IMG/VR virus record: IMGVR_UViG_3300033995_001967
Coordinates: 1 to 24,932 of that record
Length of the DNA: 24,932 nucleotides
DNA from: a virus
Strand: one strand, 5' to 3'
The position numbers and the translations under genes are program-made. Shown here one piece after another: positions 15,801 through 22,581 of the stretch. The notes under the pieces were generated by a model. That model searched no databases, was not told the origin of the DNA, and saw only the letters and a list, made by a program, of their open reading frames with translations. The first letter of the stretch is position 1, and each line of letters opens with the position of its first letter.

Positions 15801-18800
15801 TTGATCGCCGAGACCTGCCGTCAGGCGTCTCGTCTACCGCCCGCGCAGGGGTAAAGTTTACCCAAAAAGCGCCGTTCGGCAGTTTTGCGGGGTACTACAA
15901 GTCCTTTGAAACTTTAAAGAACATCGTATTCGGCAAACTGCGAGAGCAACTGGGGAAACGTGTGGACGAAGCAAAACTTCCCGCACGCAAAACTAAAGAG
16001 AACCTCGCTAAAATTGAAGCTCTGGACAAAAAGATTGCGGCCCTGCGCAACACCAAAAAGAAACTCAGCCAGAGCCAAAAGAAAGAGTTAAAAAGTCTTG
16101 AGGAGCAAAAAGCCGAAGCACTGTTTCAAAAGAATCCGTGGTCCATGAGCAACGCGGACTACGAAGGGTATGTTGAAAATACTCTGAGGAACGCAATCAA
16201 AGGCGTAAAATTAGTTAAGACGAAAGGTGAGGCGGAAGGATTAAAAGTTGTTGAGGATACCGCTCCAGGGCCGGGGGACGACAAAGAACCTGTCTCACTG
16301 ATTGACAAACTGGCCGCAGAAGACGGAGAAGACGTCGCCGAGTCCCTTTCTCCTGAAGACAAACGAGCGGCGTACGGGGCAATTCGTGACCCCGAAACCC
16401 GCGTAGCCGACAAGGTGGCTTTGCTGAAAAAGTTGAGCGAGCGGGGCGTATTATCCAAACGAGAGCTGAAGTCTCTGGAACCGGACGTTGCGCGTATAAA
16501 CAAAGCTCTCCTTAAGCGAGAGAACGCCCCAAGAAACCCACTGCTCGACGGAATGACGCGGGTTTCTCTCCGCAAACAAGGTCTTTCCATCGCTGAAAAC
16601 TATACGCTGGAACAAATTCTTCGAGGCGAGCATCGCAATGCCGACGGCGGAGTCTTGTTGTCGCCCACGGGTGAAGGCTTGTCAGTCGGCCGCGACGCTC
16701 CCCCACAAGTGCTAGAGGAATTTACCGCACGAACTTACCTCAAGCAGTTGTTGGATTCCAAGAGTATCAGCAGCGAGGACTCGGCTCTGGTGCGTAAGCT
16801 CGTTAATGAGGCTAACTTGGATAATATACCGCTACGCGTTTATGACTATCTCGAAGGAGCTTACGGCAGATATGATCGCGGCACGGGCGAAGTGGCCGTC
16901 AATTTCGAGACCTCGTCTTCTGACCGAAATGTGGAAACGAGTTTGCACGAAGTCGGACACGCTTTGCTTGGATACTTCCTGAACCCGCGCAACGCCGCTT
17001 CGCTTAACGTCCGACAGAAGAAGCTGGTTGGCGATCTCAACAACTTCTTTAAGCAGACTACCGAGGCCGCGATTCGGGACGGGAAGTTTACCCAAGAGCA
17101 ACTCGATGCGGTGCGCAGCATGCAGGGGCGGGGGGATGTCAGACTCTCTTCCACCAGCGACCGGACTGCATATCGCTACAGCAACGTGGACGAGTGGACC
17201 GCCGCGATGATGTCGAATCCCGAGTTCCGAGACTACATGAAGACTCTCCGGACGCGGGACACCGTCACAGGGAAAATGCGCCAGGCCTGGGAGACTTTCA
17301 AAGACCTCGTTGCTCGACTCTTCGGGGTAGACCGCTCGGTTTACCGCAAGTCGTTCGACAAAATCATGGCGTTGACGGTTGACCCCGAGGCGGGCCGATT
17401 GCCGGGAGAGACTGATACCGGGAGAGCCCTAGACTTGTCCCCCATAGACGAAAGCTCTCCCCGCTTTACGTCCAAAGTTAGCACGGCTGAAGAGAATCAA
17501 CGGCTGGCCCCCGACGACAAGGTCTCCTTTAAGTCACAAGAGGTTCCTCAAGCTCGGCTTAAAGCCATGGAGTATAAGTCAAATGGGGGCACATTTGAAG
17601 CTCTGATGGATGGCACTGCGCCTCTGCTCGGCCCCGAAAAACTGCAAGCAGCGGCTCTTTTTCGCGACGAAGCGCAAACAGCAAAGGCCATTTTGGCCAA
17701 AAAGAGCAACCCCACGGCCAGCGAGATCCGCGCCCGGCAAGAGGCCGAAGACCGCGAAATCAAGGCCAACCAATTGTTGGTAGGAATGAAAAGTGCCGCC
17801 GGGCAAGTAATGGGCCACGGTCAACATTTAAAGAATGCTGTGGGGCTTAGTATCGACGACGTCATCGAGACTTTGAACGGCCGGACCTTGGAGCAGATGG
17901 CCGAAGGCAAAATTGATCTCCAGCGCATGATGTCCGGGATTCGGGACATCAAGGCCAAAGCGGCCGATATCACCATGTCGGCCATGAGCATAGAGCTAGA
18001 AAGGGTCGGTATCACCCGCGCCGAGGACCTCAAGATGTTGCAGGACACGCTGGCCCACACGAGCACGACCTTCAAAGACTTGCTAAACTCCTTGGCATCC
18101 CTGATGCCGGGCGGGAACCCCGTCCAGACTCGGGCCATGGCCGAGCGTATCTATCGACTTTACGCAACGGCGGGCAACTCAGTGTCCAAGAGAGAGTTGC
18201 CGACCATCGTGCGCGACACTTACAACGGCGAGTCCACTATTCCGGCAGGAGACAAGTTCCTCAATAAGTTGAACGAGTTCATCAAGATCGGGAAGTACAG
18301 CGAGGATGAAATCAACGCTACCCTTCTCGAATCTCTGGGTTTGAGTGGCTACGACAAGGCCTTCATCGCTGGAATCCGTAAGGATTTGGACAAAGTCGCC
18401 GCGATGCCCGAGGGCGATATGCGCAACGCCGCTTCGGTTGAGGTTCTGCAAAAAGTGCGTACTAAACTGTACAACAACGTGCTCAAGACCCCTCTTTTCT
18501 TTGGCGAAGATTCCAAGGCGGCGCGCAGTCACGTCATGGACATGGTCACTTCCGCGTGGCAGTCCGGCGTATTGAGTGGTCCGCCCACCGGCTTTGTCAA
18601 CTTATTGGCCTCCCACGCCAGCATCTGGACCGAGAGCTTGATGGAGTCTTTCGGCTACGCGCTGAAAACCGGAGATCCTCGATACGTGGGAGATGTTTTC
18701 AGCGGGTTCTTATCCGCGCTTTCAGGCAACAAAGCAACCGGTCGCGCTTCGGCCGCTACGGCGGAAGCGTATGCAGCCATGCTCGGGCGGGGCACTAAGT

Positions 18801-20518
18801 ACCGGAATGCGATGAGGGAAGAGATGCCGCATCTGGAAAATGTGGACACCACAGGCACCAACATTGCGGTCAAGATGATCGCGGGATACGCAAAAAATCT
18901 ACGTTGGGTCGGACGAACGATGACGGCGGTGGACGCCATCAACATGTCTTTGGCAGACGAAGCAAAGCAACGTCTGATCACCCGCTACTTCCTTTCCGAG
19001 ACCAAGGGGCACCGCGCTTCCGAAGTCACGGACCTGATGCACAAACTTTTTGACCCCGACATCGTGACTACTACCGACGCTCGCCGCCAAGCAGAAGCGG
19101 ACGTTAAAACGTACATGTCTGACAAAAGCGGTCGCGAGCAGCAGCGATGGATCACCCGCCGCACCCTTGAAATCCTAACCCAGAAACGGGAGGAACTGAT
19201 GCCTGGGGTCACGGAAGCCGGAAGAGGGGCCGCGGAGCGTTTCACCTACAACGAAACGGCCAAGGGAATGATGGGCAAATTCTTTGTTAACCTGTCAGCT
19301 CAGATCAACGAAAACATAAAGGCTGGGCGGTTTATCCTCTCCTTCATGAATACGTTGGCCAACATCGTGAATCAGACTTTGGACTACACTCCGTACGGTT
19401 TGCTCCGCGCCAAAAACTGGAGCGTAGGCCAGAGGACGATCGAGGCGGACAACAAGTATAGGCCGAGGCGCTACACTGAGGGTTCCCCGGAACAAATGGC
19501 CCAGATCGCTCGTGCCAATGTTGGCACGGTAGCGATCATGGCGCTCGGGTATTTGGCCTACAAGGGCTACGAGTCCGAGCAAAATGGGGAGATCCCGTAC
19601 TTCACAGTAACCGGAGCAGGGCCGAAAAATCCTTACGATCGTCAGCAACTTGTTGACTCCGGCGGTTGGAAACCCAACTCGGTCAAAATCGGGGATACTT
19701 GGTACCGCTACATAGACTTCCCGATCTTGGGGCCAACCCTTGGCGGGGTCGGCACCATGATCGACGCCGCGCGGTACAAGAAAGACGAGCAGTCTGACTC
19801 AGAAGTGGTCATGAACGCCGCGCTGGCGGCGGCGACTACCGTCATGGACAAGCAATTGCTCCAAGGCGTGAACAATTTCATGCAGATGCTACGGGGCGGA
19901 CAGCCAGGGCAGCAGGTTTTCAGCGCCAAGCGTTTGATCAGCGGTACGGTCGGCGGGTTTACCAACCCGTCCATGGCCCGCTGGATGCGCAACACGTTCT
20001 ACACGGACTCGGAGGGCATGGTTGATCGCTTGGACCAAAGCACGACTGCGGGATGGGTCGCCTCGATGATCCCGTTTTCAATCGGCTACAGCACGGCTGC
20101 GCTCAACACGTTGGGAGAGCCCATTCAGCAGCCTTGGTATTCGGCCACAACGTGGCGGTTTGCCGAGCTTAACAAAGCGAAGCCGCATCCGATCATTACC
20201 CCTCTGGTCAAGGCCGGATTGATGCTCCCGAACCCCAGCCCCGCGACTTCTTTTGAACTGCTGGACCCCGAGGAGGGACAGATCATCGTCACGAAACTGG
20301 GCAAATACCCCAAGGCTATGCGCCGGTTCGTCGAACTTCGTGGTCAGGCTTTGAAGCGGATACTGACCCCCGAGTATATCGCCAGTCTGCAAGCGTCAGC
20401 ACGGCAAAATCAAGAGGCAACCCAAGATCACCTTGACGGCGACATCAATAGTGCGGCTAGAGACTATGCGGTGGCCCAATTGCAACAGGAGATCCGCGAG
20501 GGCAAACTAAAAATCTAG
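12827..20518 (+). CDS. Giant polyvalent ejection-type protein with zincin motif (2563 aa)
   Basis: ATG 12827 is preferred over TTG 12815, which would overlap the previous stop. Order of parts: VTFLDEE duplicated at 3-9 and 24-30; a Gly/Ala hydrophobic region at ~45-105; a Pro/Ala linker, then an E3-binding-like motif at ~357-388 (ALADKFGVDISQV, VTQQEV); a PEVAPEAPAPEV-type Pro/Ala repeat at ~545-605; a mixed globular region at ~640-860; a Lys-rich coiled coil at ~1050-1100; a possible sigma-like region at ~970-1235; the zinc peptidase motif HEVGH at 1374-1378 with Glu1456 (VDEWTAAMMSNPEF) as candidate third ligand. A helical C-terminal half includes GFVNLLASH, FMNTLANIVN and a membrane-like segment at ~2229-2248. 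Large phage proteins of this polyvalent type are carried in the virion and enter the host with DNA. Ejection and proteolysis are inferred, not shown. Confidence 0.8.
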   Translation: MPVTFLDEEQNANPTNRPAGKSRVTFLDEEPDEKPSSIGAFAREAARSVAPGLAGTLAGTAAASLAVAKSSPRVAMVAGPIAAITGGMAAGMGTRAAQDAVADKVAPESIMGTKSAQEDYEARPISSSVGSLLAAGKPSISMVKGTLRGLGTAEGRAGLTQVAKSMVNKDARTALSQAAEEVDSVTGQMTPKAVSTRQSMNDFGNVIGSAAGFGTQAGMEIAQGQDPLTATAMGLAGTAIRPWVGPGGVFLNGQKSRTPSLLQDPEVPVAPEDLPADTPPTAEEQQTIDDAVQGKVRSVEATEKAAAVAEATGILPQTAAALRQQSQQIARKPATPPIDPAIEVAPAPAPAGPKITAAAQALADKFGVDISQVKPNAQNNVTQQEVNRWRKENVSQAQPAAKNDNLDQRNWMLGRSKEIAREKDQPFTNLSEWAAANPEDFNQMAVEWRAIKEGTDVEAPAPKAPAPKATLAASETAAPAARPVRSGDPTRVPDELLLAGVEQAKTKEEFVTWARANGYGETIRPASGGQIGAEAYWSINRRTAAPEAAAPIVAPRAVAPEVVPPAPEVAPEAPAPEVPLVAPEVAPEAPAPEVIAPEVERPAVLEGEPTPLDDRPPTSEEVDTSLEVFPMQGDRQFPGVEVQPISNVPIGLALTPYKQRRFSTSEEAESSLKDFDRVQVKDYFDRVHELLGAGVADSAMARANTRISLSDALVNLPDGFAPQTLSRYSGASSMNWMRTIETLKALKSNSPTEIFRQRSGGPAVLLEITTDNPKFGYINLRLREAGIKGATLIRNPETNGVQVYVLVKNPSQISTVRTALKRFSYENNYGKIKSYRGDAEFVGADREQATAFLRESLGQYRSGGDGDPTGGPDRVRVARELWGLARESGIDLGPPPPEYVEAQSRATSESQYEKDLATQQAADAKIPPDKEAKYADLLTRASSFLDEALGLPRMQLIELGSSGDQSDDVVFQNYVKALRKKFDEGALVPGLVDRRDLPSGVSSTARAGVKFTQKAPFGSFAGYYKSFETLKNIVFGKLREQLGKRVDEAKLPARKTKENLAKIEALDKKIAALRNTKKKLSQSQKKELKSLEEQKAEALFQKNPWSMSNADYEGYVENTLRNAIKGVKLVKTKGEAEGLKVVEDTAPGPGDDKEPVSLIDKLAAEDGEDVAESLSPEDKRAAYGAIRDPETRVADKVALLKKLSERGVLSKRELKSLEPDVARINKALLKRENAPRNPLLDGMTRVSLRKQGLSIAENYTLEQILRGEHRNADGGVLLSPTGEGLSVGRDAPPQVLEEFTARTYLKQLLDSKSISSEDSALVRKLVNEANLDNIPLRVYDYLEGAYGRYDRGTGEVAVNFETSSSDRNVETSLHEVGHALLGYFLNPRNAASLNVRQKKLVGDLNNFFKQTTEAAIRDGKFTQEQLDAVRSMQGRGDVRLSSTSDRTAYRYSNVDEWTAAMMSNPEFRDYMKTLRTRDTVTGKMRQAWETFKDLVARLFGVDRSVYRKSFDKIMALTVDPEAGRLPGETDTGRALDLSPIDESSPRFTSKVSTAEENQRLAPDDKVSFKSQEVPQARLKAMEYKSNGGTFEALMDGTAPLLGPEKLQAAALFRDEAQTAKAILAKKSNPTASEIRARQEAEDREIKANQLLVGMKSAAGQVMGHGQHLKNAVGLSIDDVIETLNGRTLEQMAEGKIDLQRMMSGIRDIKAKAADITMSAMSIELERVGITRAEDLKMLQDTLAHTSTTFKDLLNSLASLMPGGNPVQTRAMAERIYRLYATAGNSVSKRELPTIVRDTYNGESTIPAGDKFLNKLNEFIKIGKYSEDEINATLLESLGLSGYDKAFIAGIRKDLDKVAAMPEGDMRNAASVEVLQKVRTKLYNNVLKTPLFFGEDSKAARSHVMDMVTSAWQSGVLSGPPTGFVNLLASHASIWTESLMESFGYALKTGDPRYVGDVFSGFLSALSGNKATGRASAATAEAYAAMLGRGTKYRNAMREEMPHLENVDTTGTNIAVKMIAGYAKNLRWVGRTMTAVDAINMSLADEAKQRLITRYFLSETKGHRASEVTDLMHKLFDPDIVTTTDARRQAEADVKTYMSDKSGREQQRWITRRTLEILTQKREELMPGVTEAGRGAAERFTYNETAKGMMGKFFVNLSAQINENIKAGRFILSFMNTLANIVNQTLDYTPYGLLRAKNWSVGQRTIEADNKYRPRRYTEGSPEQMAQIARANVGTVAIMALGYLAYKGYESEQNGEIPYFTVTGAGPKNPYDRQQLVDSGGWKPNSVKIGDTWYRYIDFPILGPTLGGVGTMIDAARYKKDEQSDSEVVMNAALAAATTVMDKQLLQGVNNFMQMLRGGQPGQQVFSAKRLISGTVGGFTNPSMARWMRNTFYTDSEGMVDRLDQSTTAGWVASMIPFSIGYSTAALNTLGEPIQQPWYSATTWRFAELNKAKPHPIITPLVKAGLMLPNPSPATSFELLDPEEGQIIVTKLGKYPKAMRRFVELRGQALKRILTPEYIASLQASARQNQEATQDHLDGDINSAARDYAVAQLQQEIREGKLKI
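14480..14640 (+). repeat. Degenerate Pro/Ala/Glu-coding repeat in the giant gene
   Basis: Short units reading [V/A]-A-P-E-V and A-P-E-A-P-A-P-E-V recur, with near-identical DNA at 14526-14562 and 14574-14610 (gaagtcgcaccggaagctcc type). They encode an extended flexible linker at about residues 550-605. Confidence 0.8.
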
Positions 20519-20757
20519 AGAGAAACTTTAGGACTCCGAAAACGTGCCGAGTAGGCGTACCCCAAGCCCATAACCGCCAGCGGCACGGCAAGGGTCCAGA
20601 GTAAAAGCAGGGAAAGAGCAAATGCTACGGCAACAAAAGGAGCAATGATTACGGAGAAACCGGAGGCAAAGGTCCCCGACACCAAGCGCGACGGATTTTT
20701 GGGCACGTCGAGCGGTGCGTACTTTGCTGAAGACTTTTTACTGAAATAGACACTCAT
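20515..20757 (-). CDS. Small membrane protein (80 aa)
   Basis: Residues 1-30 are polar (MSVYFSKKSSAKYAPLDVP), followed by a strongly hydrophobic stretch at ~33-68 (IIAPFVAVAFALSLLLLW, LAVPLAVMGLGYAY), enough for one or two membrane helices, and a basic tail. Its stop codon shares the CTAG palindrome with the giant gene's stop. Its start shares CATG with the opposite-strand gene at 20756, so it has no private flanking DNA. Inner-membrane location is likely; its function is unknown. It could be an accessory holin-type or exclusion protein. Confidence 0.65.
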   Translation of the reverse strand: MSVYFSKKSSAKYAPLDVPKNPSRLVSGTFASGFSVIIAPFVAVAFALSLLLLWTLAVPLAVMGLGYAYSARFRSPKVSL

Positions 20758-21007
20758 GATGAAATATATGCTGAATAGTTTAGGAGTCGTGCCGCCGGGA
20801 GGTTGGAGATGGAAATGTCCACTTCACGGAACGGCGTTCAAGGCGGAAAATTTTCCGCAGTTATGGGAGAAGGTCGGGGGCTATCTAAGGGCCAACCGAA
20901 TGGAGGTACCCGAAGACCCTGTCGTCTGGTTGCAGGATTCTACCTGCCGCCAGAACGACTGGGGCCCGGAGACGTGTCACACCGTGGACGTTAGTCCAGC
21001 GGGATGA
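20756..21007 (+). CDS. Conserved-looking phage hypothetical protein (83 aa)
   Basis: Two consecutive ATGs open the gene. Features seen: P-P-G-G-W-R-W-K-C-P near residue 13, a central helix (FPQLWEKVGGYLRANRM), V-V-W-L-Q-D-S-T-C-R, then W-G-P-E-T-C-H. The plan PGGW...TG/TA...L..V..[H/L]RxANxxx...V..Q..C matches a small protein often seen in phage accessory regions, of unknown function. The cysteines (22, 64, 74) and His could bind metal. It is an isolated + strand gene among minus-strand neighbours and overlaps the convergent gene by 17 nt. There is no Shine-Dalgarno. Confidence 0.7.
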   Translation: MMKYMLNSLGVVPPGGWRWKCPLHGTAFKAENFPQLWEKVGGYLRANRMEVPEDPVVWLQDSTCRQNDWGPETCHTVDVSPAG

Positions 21008-21242
21008 TGAGGTTCCCAAAGCGGATGGTGCGAGGACTCCCGTCGCTAGGGATGGTTATGGAGTACTTGTCGTCACCATAAACTACTCCGGTGCGCCGGA
21101 CTCCCTGGGCGTCGGTCACCGCGTAAATCGGGGCGTAGTAAACGCCACGGCCAGCGGGGATAACCGGAACCGGTTCTCCGGAGTGCAGGGTTGCAGGGAT
21201 GCAGGGTAACAGCATGGCTAGGGCCAGGATGGTTGTTTTCAT
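20991..21242 (-). CDS. Secreted small protein with signal peptide (83 aa)
   Basis: The N-terminus MKTTILALAMLLPCIPATLHSG has a basic start, hydrophobic core and small residues before a likely cleavage near residue 18-22. LLPC resembles a lipobox but Pro at -1 argues against lipoprotein processing. The mature ~62 residues are beta-like (GVYYAPIYAVTDAQG, RTGVVYGDDKYSITIPSDG). A periplasmic role is implied in a Gram-negative host, for example envelope modification or superinfection control, but nothing identifies it. Its 3' end overlaps the convergent + strand gene by 17 nt. Confidence 0.65.
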   Translation of the reverse strand: MKTTILALAMLLPCIPATLHSGEPVPVIPAGRGVYYAPIYAVTDAQGVRRTGVVYGDDKYSITIPSDGSPRTIRFGNLIIPLD

Positions 21243-21251
21243 AGGTATGTA

Positions 21252-21443
21252 TTAGGGTTGTTGTTCGATGGGCCACTGTTTCAAGTGGCGAAAATCACGC
21301 GGTTCAGTCACCGCAGTTTGCTTAAAGCAGACGTCGCATTGTCCTTGGTGCCAAGTAGAGATAAGCCCCTCGGGCATACCCCTACCATGTTCGTCCCCAC
21401 AGGTCTGGCATATCCATTCCGGATACGGGGGGGATGAGGTCAT
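21252..21443 (-). CDS. Small zinc-finger protein (63 aa)
   Basis: Two C-x-x-C pairs, ICQTCG (Cys12, Cys15) and CDVCF (Cys36, Cys39), are separated by a GLISTWHQGQ segment and followed by TEPRDFRHL. The layout W-x-C-xx-C...TWHxGxCDVC...VTEPRDFxxL is one I recognise from small hypothetical phage proteins, with probable structural zinc. The start overlaps the upstream gene's stop (ATGA), and a strong GGAGGAG ends 5 nt before the ATG. Its partner is unknown; nucleic acid or protein binding are both possible. Confidence 0.8.
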   Translation of the reverse strand: MTSSPPYPEWICQTCGDEHGRGMPEGLISTWHQGQCDVCFKQTAVTEPRDFRHLKQWPIEQQP

Positions 21444-21718
21444 TTCGTCTCCTCCAGCACTTGTCGCGCCTTCGCCATGTCCGCCTCAAACTGGAGCACA
21501 GTTTCGCGGCGCTCCCAGTATTCGGGCTTCGGGTTCCAGTCCATGACGGTTTGGAGCGCTTCGCGGAGTTGGGTGCGCTGCGCCATCAAGTCTTTGATGT
21601 CGAGCTTAAGAGCGTCGCCCATAGTTATGAAGTCGCCGTTCGACCAAGCCGGACCAAAACCGATGTCCCCCACGATGTAAGGGCTATTCTTCATCATCTT
21701 CTCCGGAGTCTTTGCCAT
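21440..21718 (-). CDS. Hypothetical helical protein (92 aa)
   Basis: ATG 21718 (MAKTPEKMMKN) is chosen; a longer in-frame form from 21787 would overlap most of the 43-aa membrane protein gene. The C-terminal half is a charged helix (LMAQRTQLREALQTVMD, then RRETVLQFEADMAKARQVLEE), probably a coiled coil. The N-terminal half contains GDIGFGPAWSNGDFI. No motif known. Its stop overlaps the downstream zinc-finger gene's start (ATGA). Confidence 0.6.
   Translation of the reverse strand: MAKTPEKMMKNSPYIVGDIGFGPAWSNGDFITMGDALKLDIKDLMAQRTQLREALQTVMDWNPKPEYWERRETVLQFEADMAKARQVLEETK
21449..21455 (-). promoter_or_regulatory. Shine-Dalgarno of the 63-aa zinc-finger gene
   Basis: Reads GGAGGAG on the minus strand, 5 nt before ATG 21443 and inside the 3' end of the upstream gene. 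It is one of the few canonical ribosome binding sites here. Confidence 0.7.
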
Positions 21719-21815
21719 AACGAATGGCCCAAGCGAAGATAGCTCCGTAGGTAGACAGGCCCCCGAACAGGAGGCCCACCGCGACACCGACCATAAACAT
21801 GCCGAGCCCGCTCAT
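21684..21815 (-). CDS. Single-pass membrane peptide (43 aa), overlapping next gene
   Basis: ATG 21815 gives MSGLGMFMVGVAVGLLFGG followed by LSTYGAIFAWAIRYGKD and the acidic end SGEDDEE. One hydrophobic segment (about 4-31) is Gly-rich, with a short acidic cytoplasmic-type tail. The last 35 nt overlap the start of the 92-aa gene in another frame. The composition is that of a genuine small membrane protein and the gene follows a strong hairpin. There is no Shine-Dalgarno. Function is unknown; a holin-like or membrane-modulating peptide is possible. Confidence 0.5.
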   Translation of the reverse strand: MSGLGMFMVGVAVGLLFGGLSTYGAIFAWAIRYGKDSGEDDEE

Positions 21816-21838
21816 GTGCGTAGGTCTAATAAAGTAAT

Positions 21839-21868
21839 GGAGCGGCCGGACCCCAATCCGACCGCTCC
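21839..21868 (-). terminator. 12-bp stem / 6-nt loop hairpin, possible terminator or attenuator
   Basis: On the minus strand GGAGCGGTCGGA pairs with TCCGGCCGCTCC (one G-U pair) around the loop TTGGGG. It is followed by ATTACTTTATT, an imperfect U-rich run. It lies after the 127-aa gene's stop and before the 43-aa gene, so it could end or attenuate the minus-strand transcript. Confidence 0.55.
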
Positions 21869-21898
21869 GCGAAGGGGCAAACTGACAGCACGACGCCA

Positions 21899-21914
21899 GG
21901 AGTCCCCCGACTCC
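21899..21914. repeat. Small hairpin GGAGTC-CCCC-GACTCC
   Basis: A perfect 6-bp stem with a 4-nt loop, adjacent to the near-palindrome ATGAATATTTCAT at 21915-21927. It sits in the same 134-bp gap as the large hairpin. Confidence 0.5.
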
Positions 21915-21949
21915 ATGAATATTTCATGCCCGTTTGTGATCCCCATACG

Positions 21950-22333
21950 CTATTCTGGTTCTTCGTTGGGGGGAGACAGAGCGTAGACGCCAACTTGAAA
22001 ATGTCCGGTAGGGGGCAAGGTCGAGTCGCTGGCTTGCCGGTCTTCTTGGTAAGAGACTTGGAAGCCCAGCACTCCCAGTAGCTCAGACAAGTGATTGAGC
22101 TGGCGGGTCAACGCTTCTGCGTGTTCGACGCCGTTTTCGTGCGCCGGAAAAGTGTGACAGTCAAAGACGGGACATTGTTGGCCGATCAAGCGTCCGTCCT
22201 CTTCAGCCTTAAGGATTCTCCCGACGCAAGTAAACTGCACCTGTTGGTCCAGTTTAAGCGTGTCATCTTCGTATACGATTTGGAACGGAGGCGTGTCGGA
22301 AAGGGATTCGGCGGTTGTATCGGGATTTAGCAT
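21950..22333 (-). CDS. Hypothetical acidic protein (127 aa)
   Basis: The minus reading has good protein character: acidic, with VYEDDTLKLDQQVQFTCVG, a His-containing segment FDCHTFPAHENGVEH, then a helix (ALTRQLNHLSELLGVLG) and a Gln/Ser-rich end. No membrane segment or known motif was recognised. The two Cys and several His at about 36-70 could bind metal, but no standard pattern is present. It overlaps the upstream HNH gene by 7 nt on the same strand, supporting this strand over an opposite-frame ORF at 22091-22330. Confidence 0.6.
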   Translation of the reverse strand: MLNPDTTAESLSDTPPFQIVYEDDTLKLDQQVQFTCVGRILKAEEDGRLIGQQCPVFDCHTFPAHENGVEHAEALTRQLNHLSELLGVLGFQVSYQEDRQASDSTLPPTGHFQVGVYALSPPNEEPE

Positions 22334-22581
22334 AGTTTCTTTCTCATCATAGACTTGTCCCCGCGATTGGAGCTGACGGACCGGATGCGGAGATTCCCGA
22401 TAGCATTGGTGCCGCCTTTGGAAACGGGGCGTTTGTGATCGACGTCTTTGCCGCGCAAGGCGGCTTTCCCAACGACCTTCTCCATCGCTCTGCGCGCTTT
22501 GTTGCGGGCCGAGCGTTGGGCGATTGCCTTGGGTGAGCTTTGGTAAAGCGCGTATTCGCGCTTGTAGTTACGAGTTGCCAT
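22327..22581 (-). CDS. Small HNH-type endonuclease-like protein (84 aa)
   Basis: A basic protein with N-R-N-Y-K-R-E-Y at the start, ARNKARRAMEKVVGKA, then V-D-H-K-R-P (Asp48, His49), GGTNAIGNLR (Asn59, Asn63) and SVSSNRGDKS (Asn72). The order DH...GGxN...NLR...NR matches a compact HNH family common in small phage genomes. It lacks the zinc-binding cysteines of other HNH proteins. A probable DNA-nicking or cutting enzyme, with packaging, recombination or host DNA attack as options. It overlaps both neighbours (7 and 14 nt). Confidence 0.75.
   Translation of the reverse strand: MATRNYKREYALYQSSPKAIAQRSARNKARRAMEKVVGKAALRGKDVDHKRPVSKGGTNAIGNLRIRSVSSNRGDKSMMRKKLC

Noticed and set aside
20991-21242. 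Outer-membrane lipoprotein (o-spanin) reading of the secreted gene
   Set aside because: The residue before the Cys is Pro (LLPC), which does not fit a lipobox, and the gene is far from the lysis block.
21816-21949. Possible tRNA or small structured RNA gene
   Set aside because: Hairpins are present but no cloverleaf, T-loop sequence or acceptor stem could be built; kept only as hairpins.
22091-22330. + strand ORF inside the 127-aa minus-strand gene
   Set aside because: The minus-strand frame is longer, overlaps its HNH neighbour as operon genes do, and has better protein-like composition.
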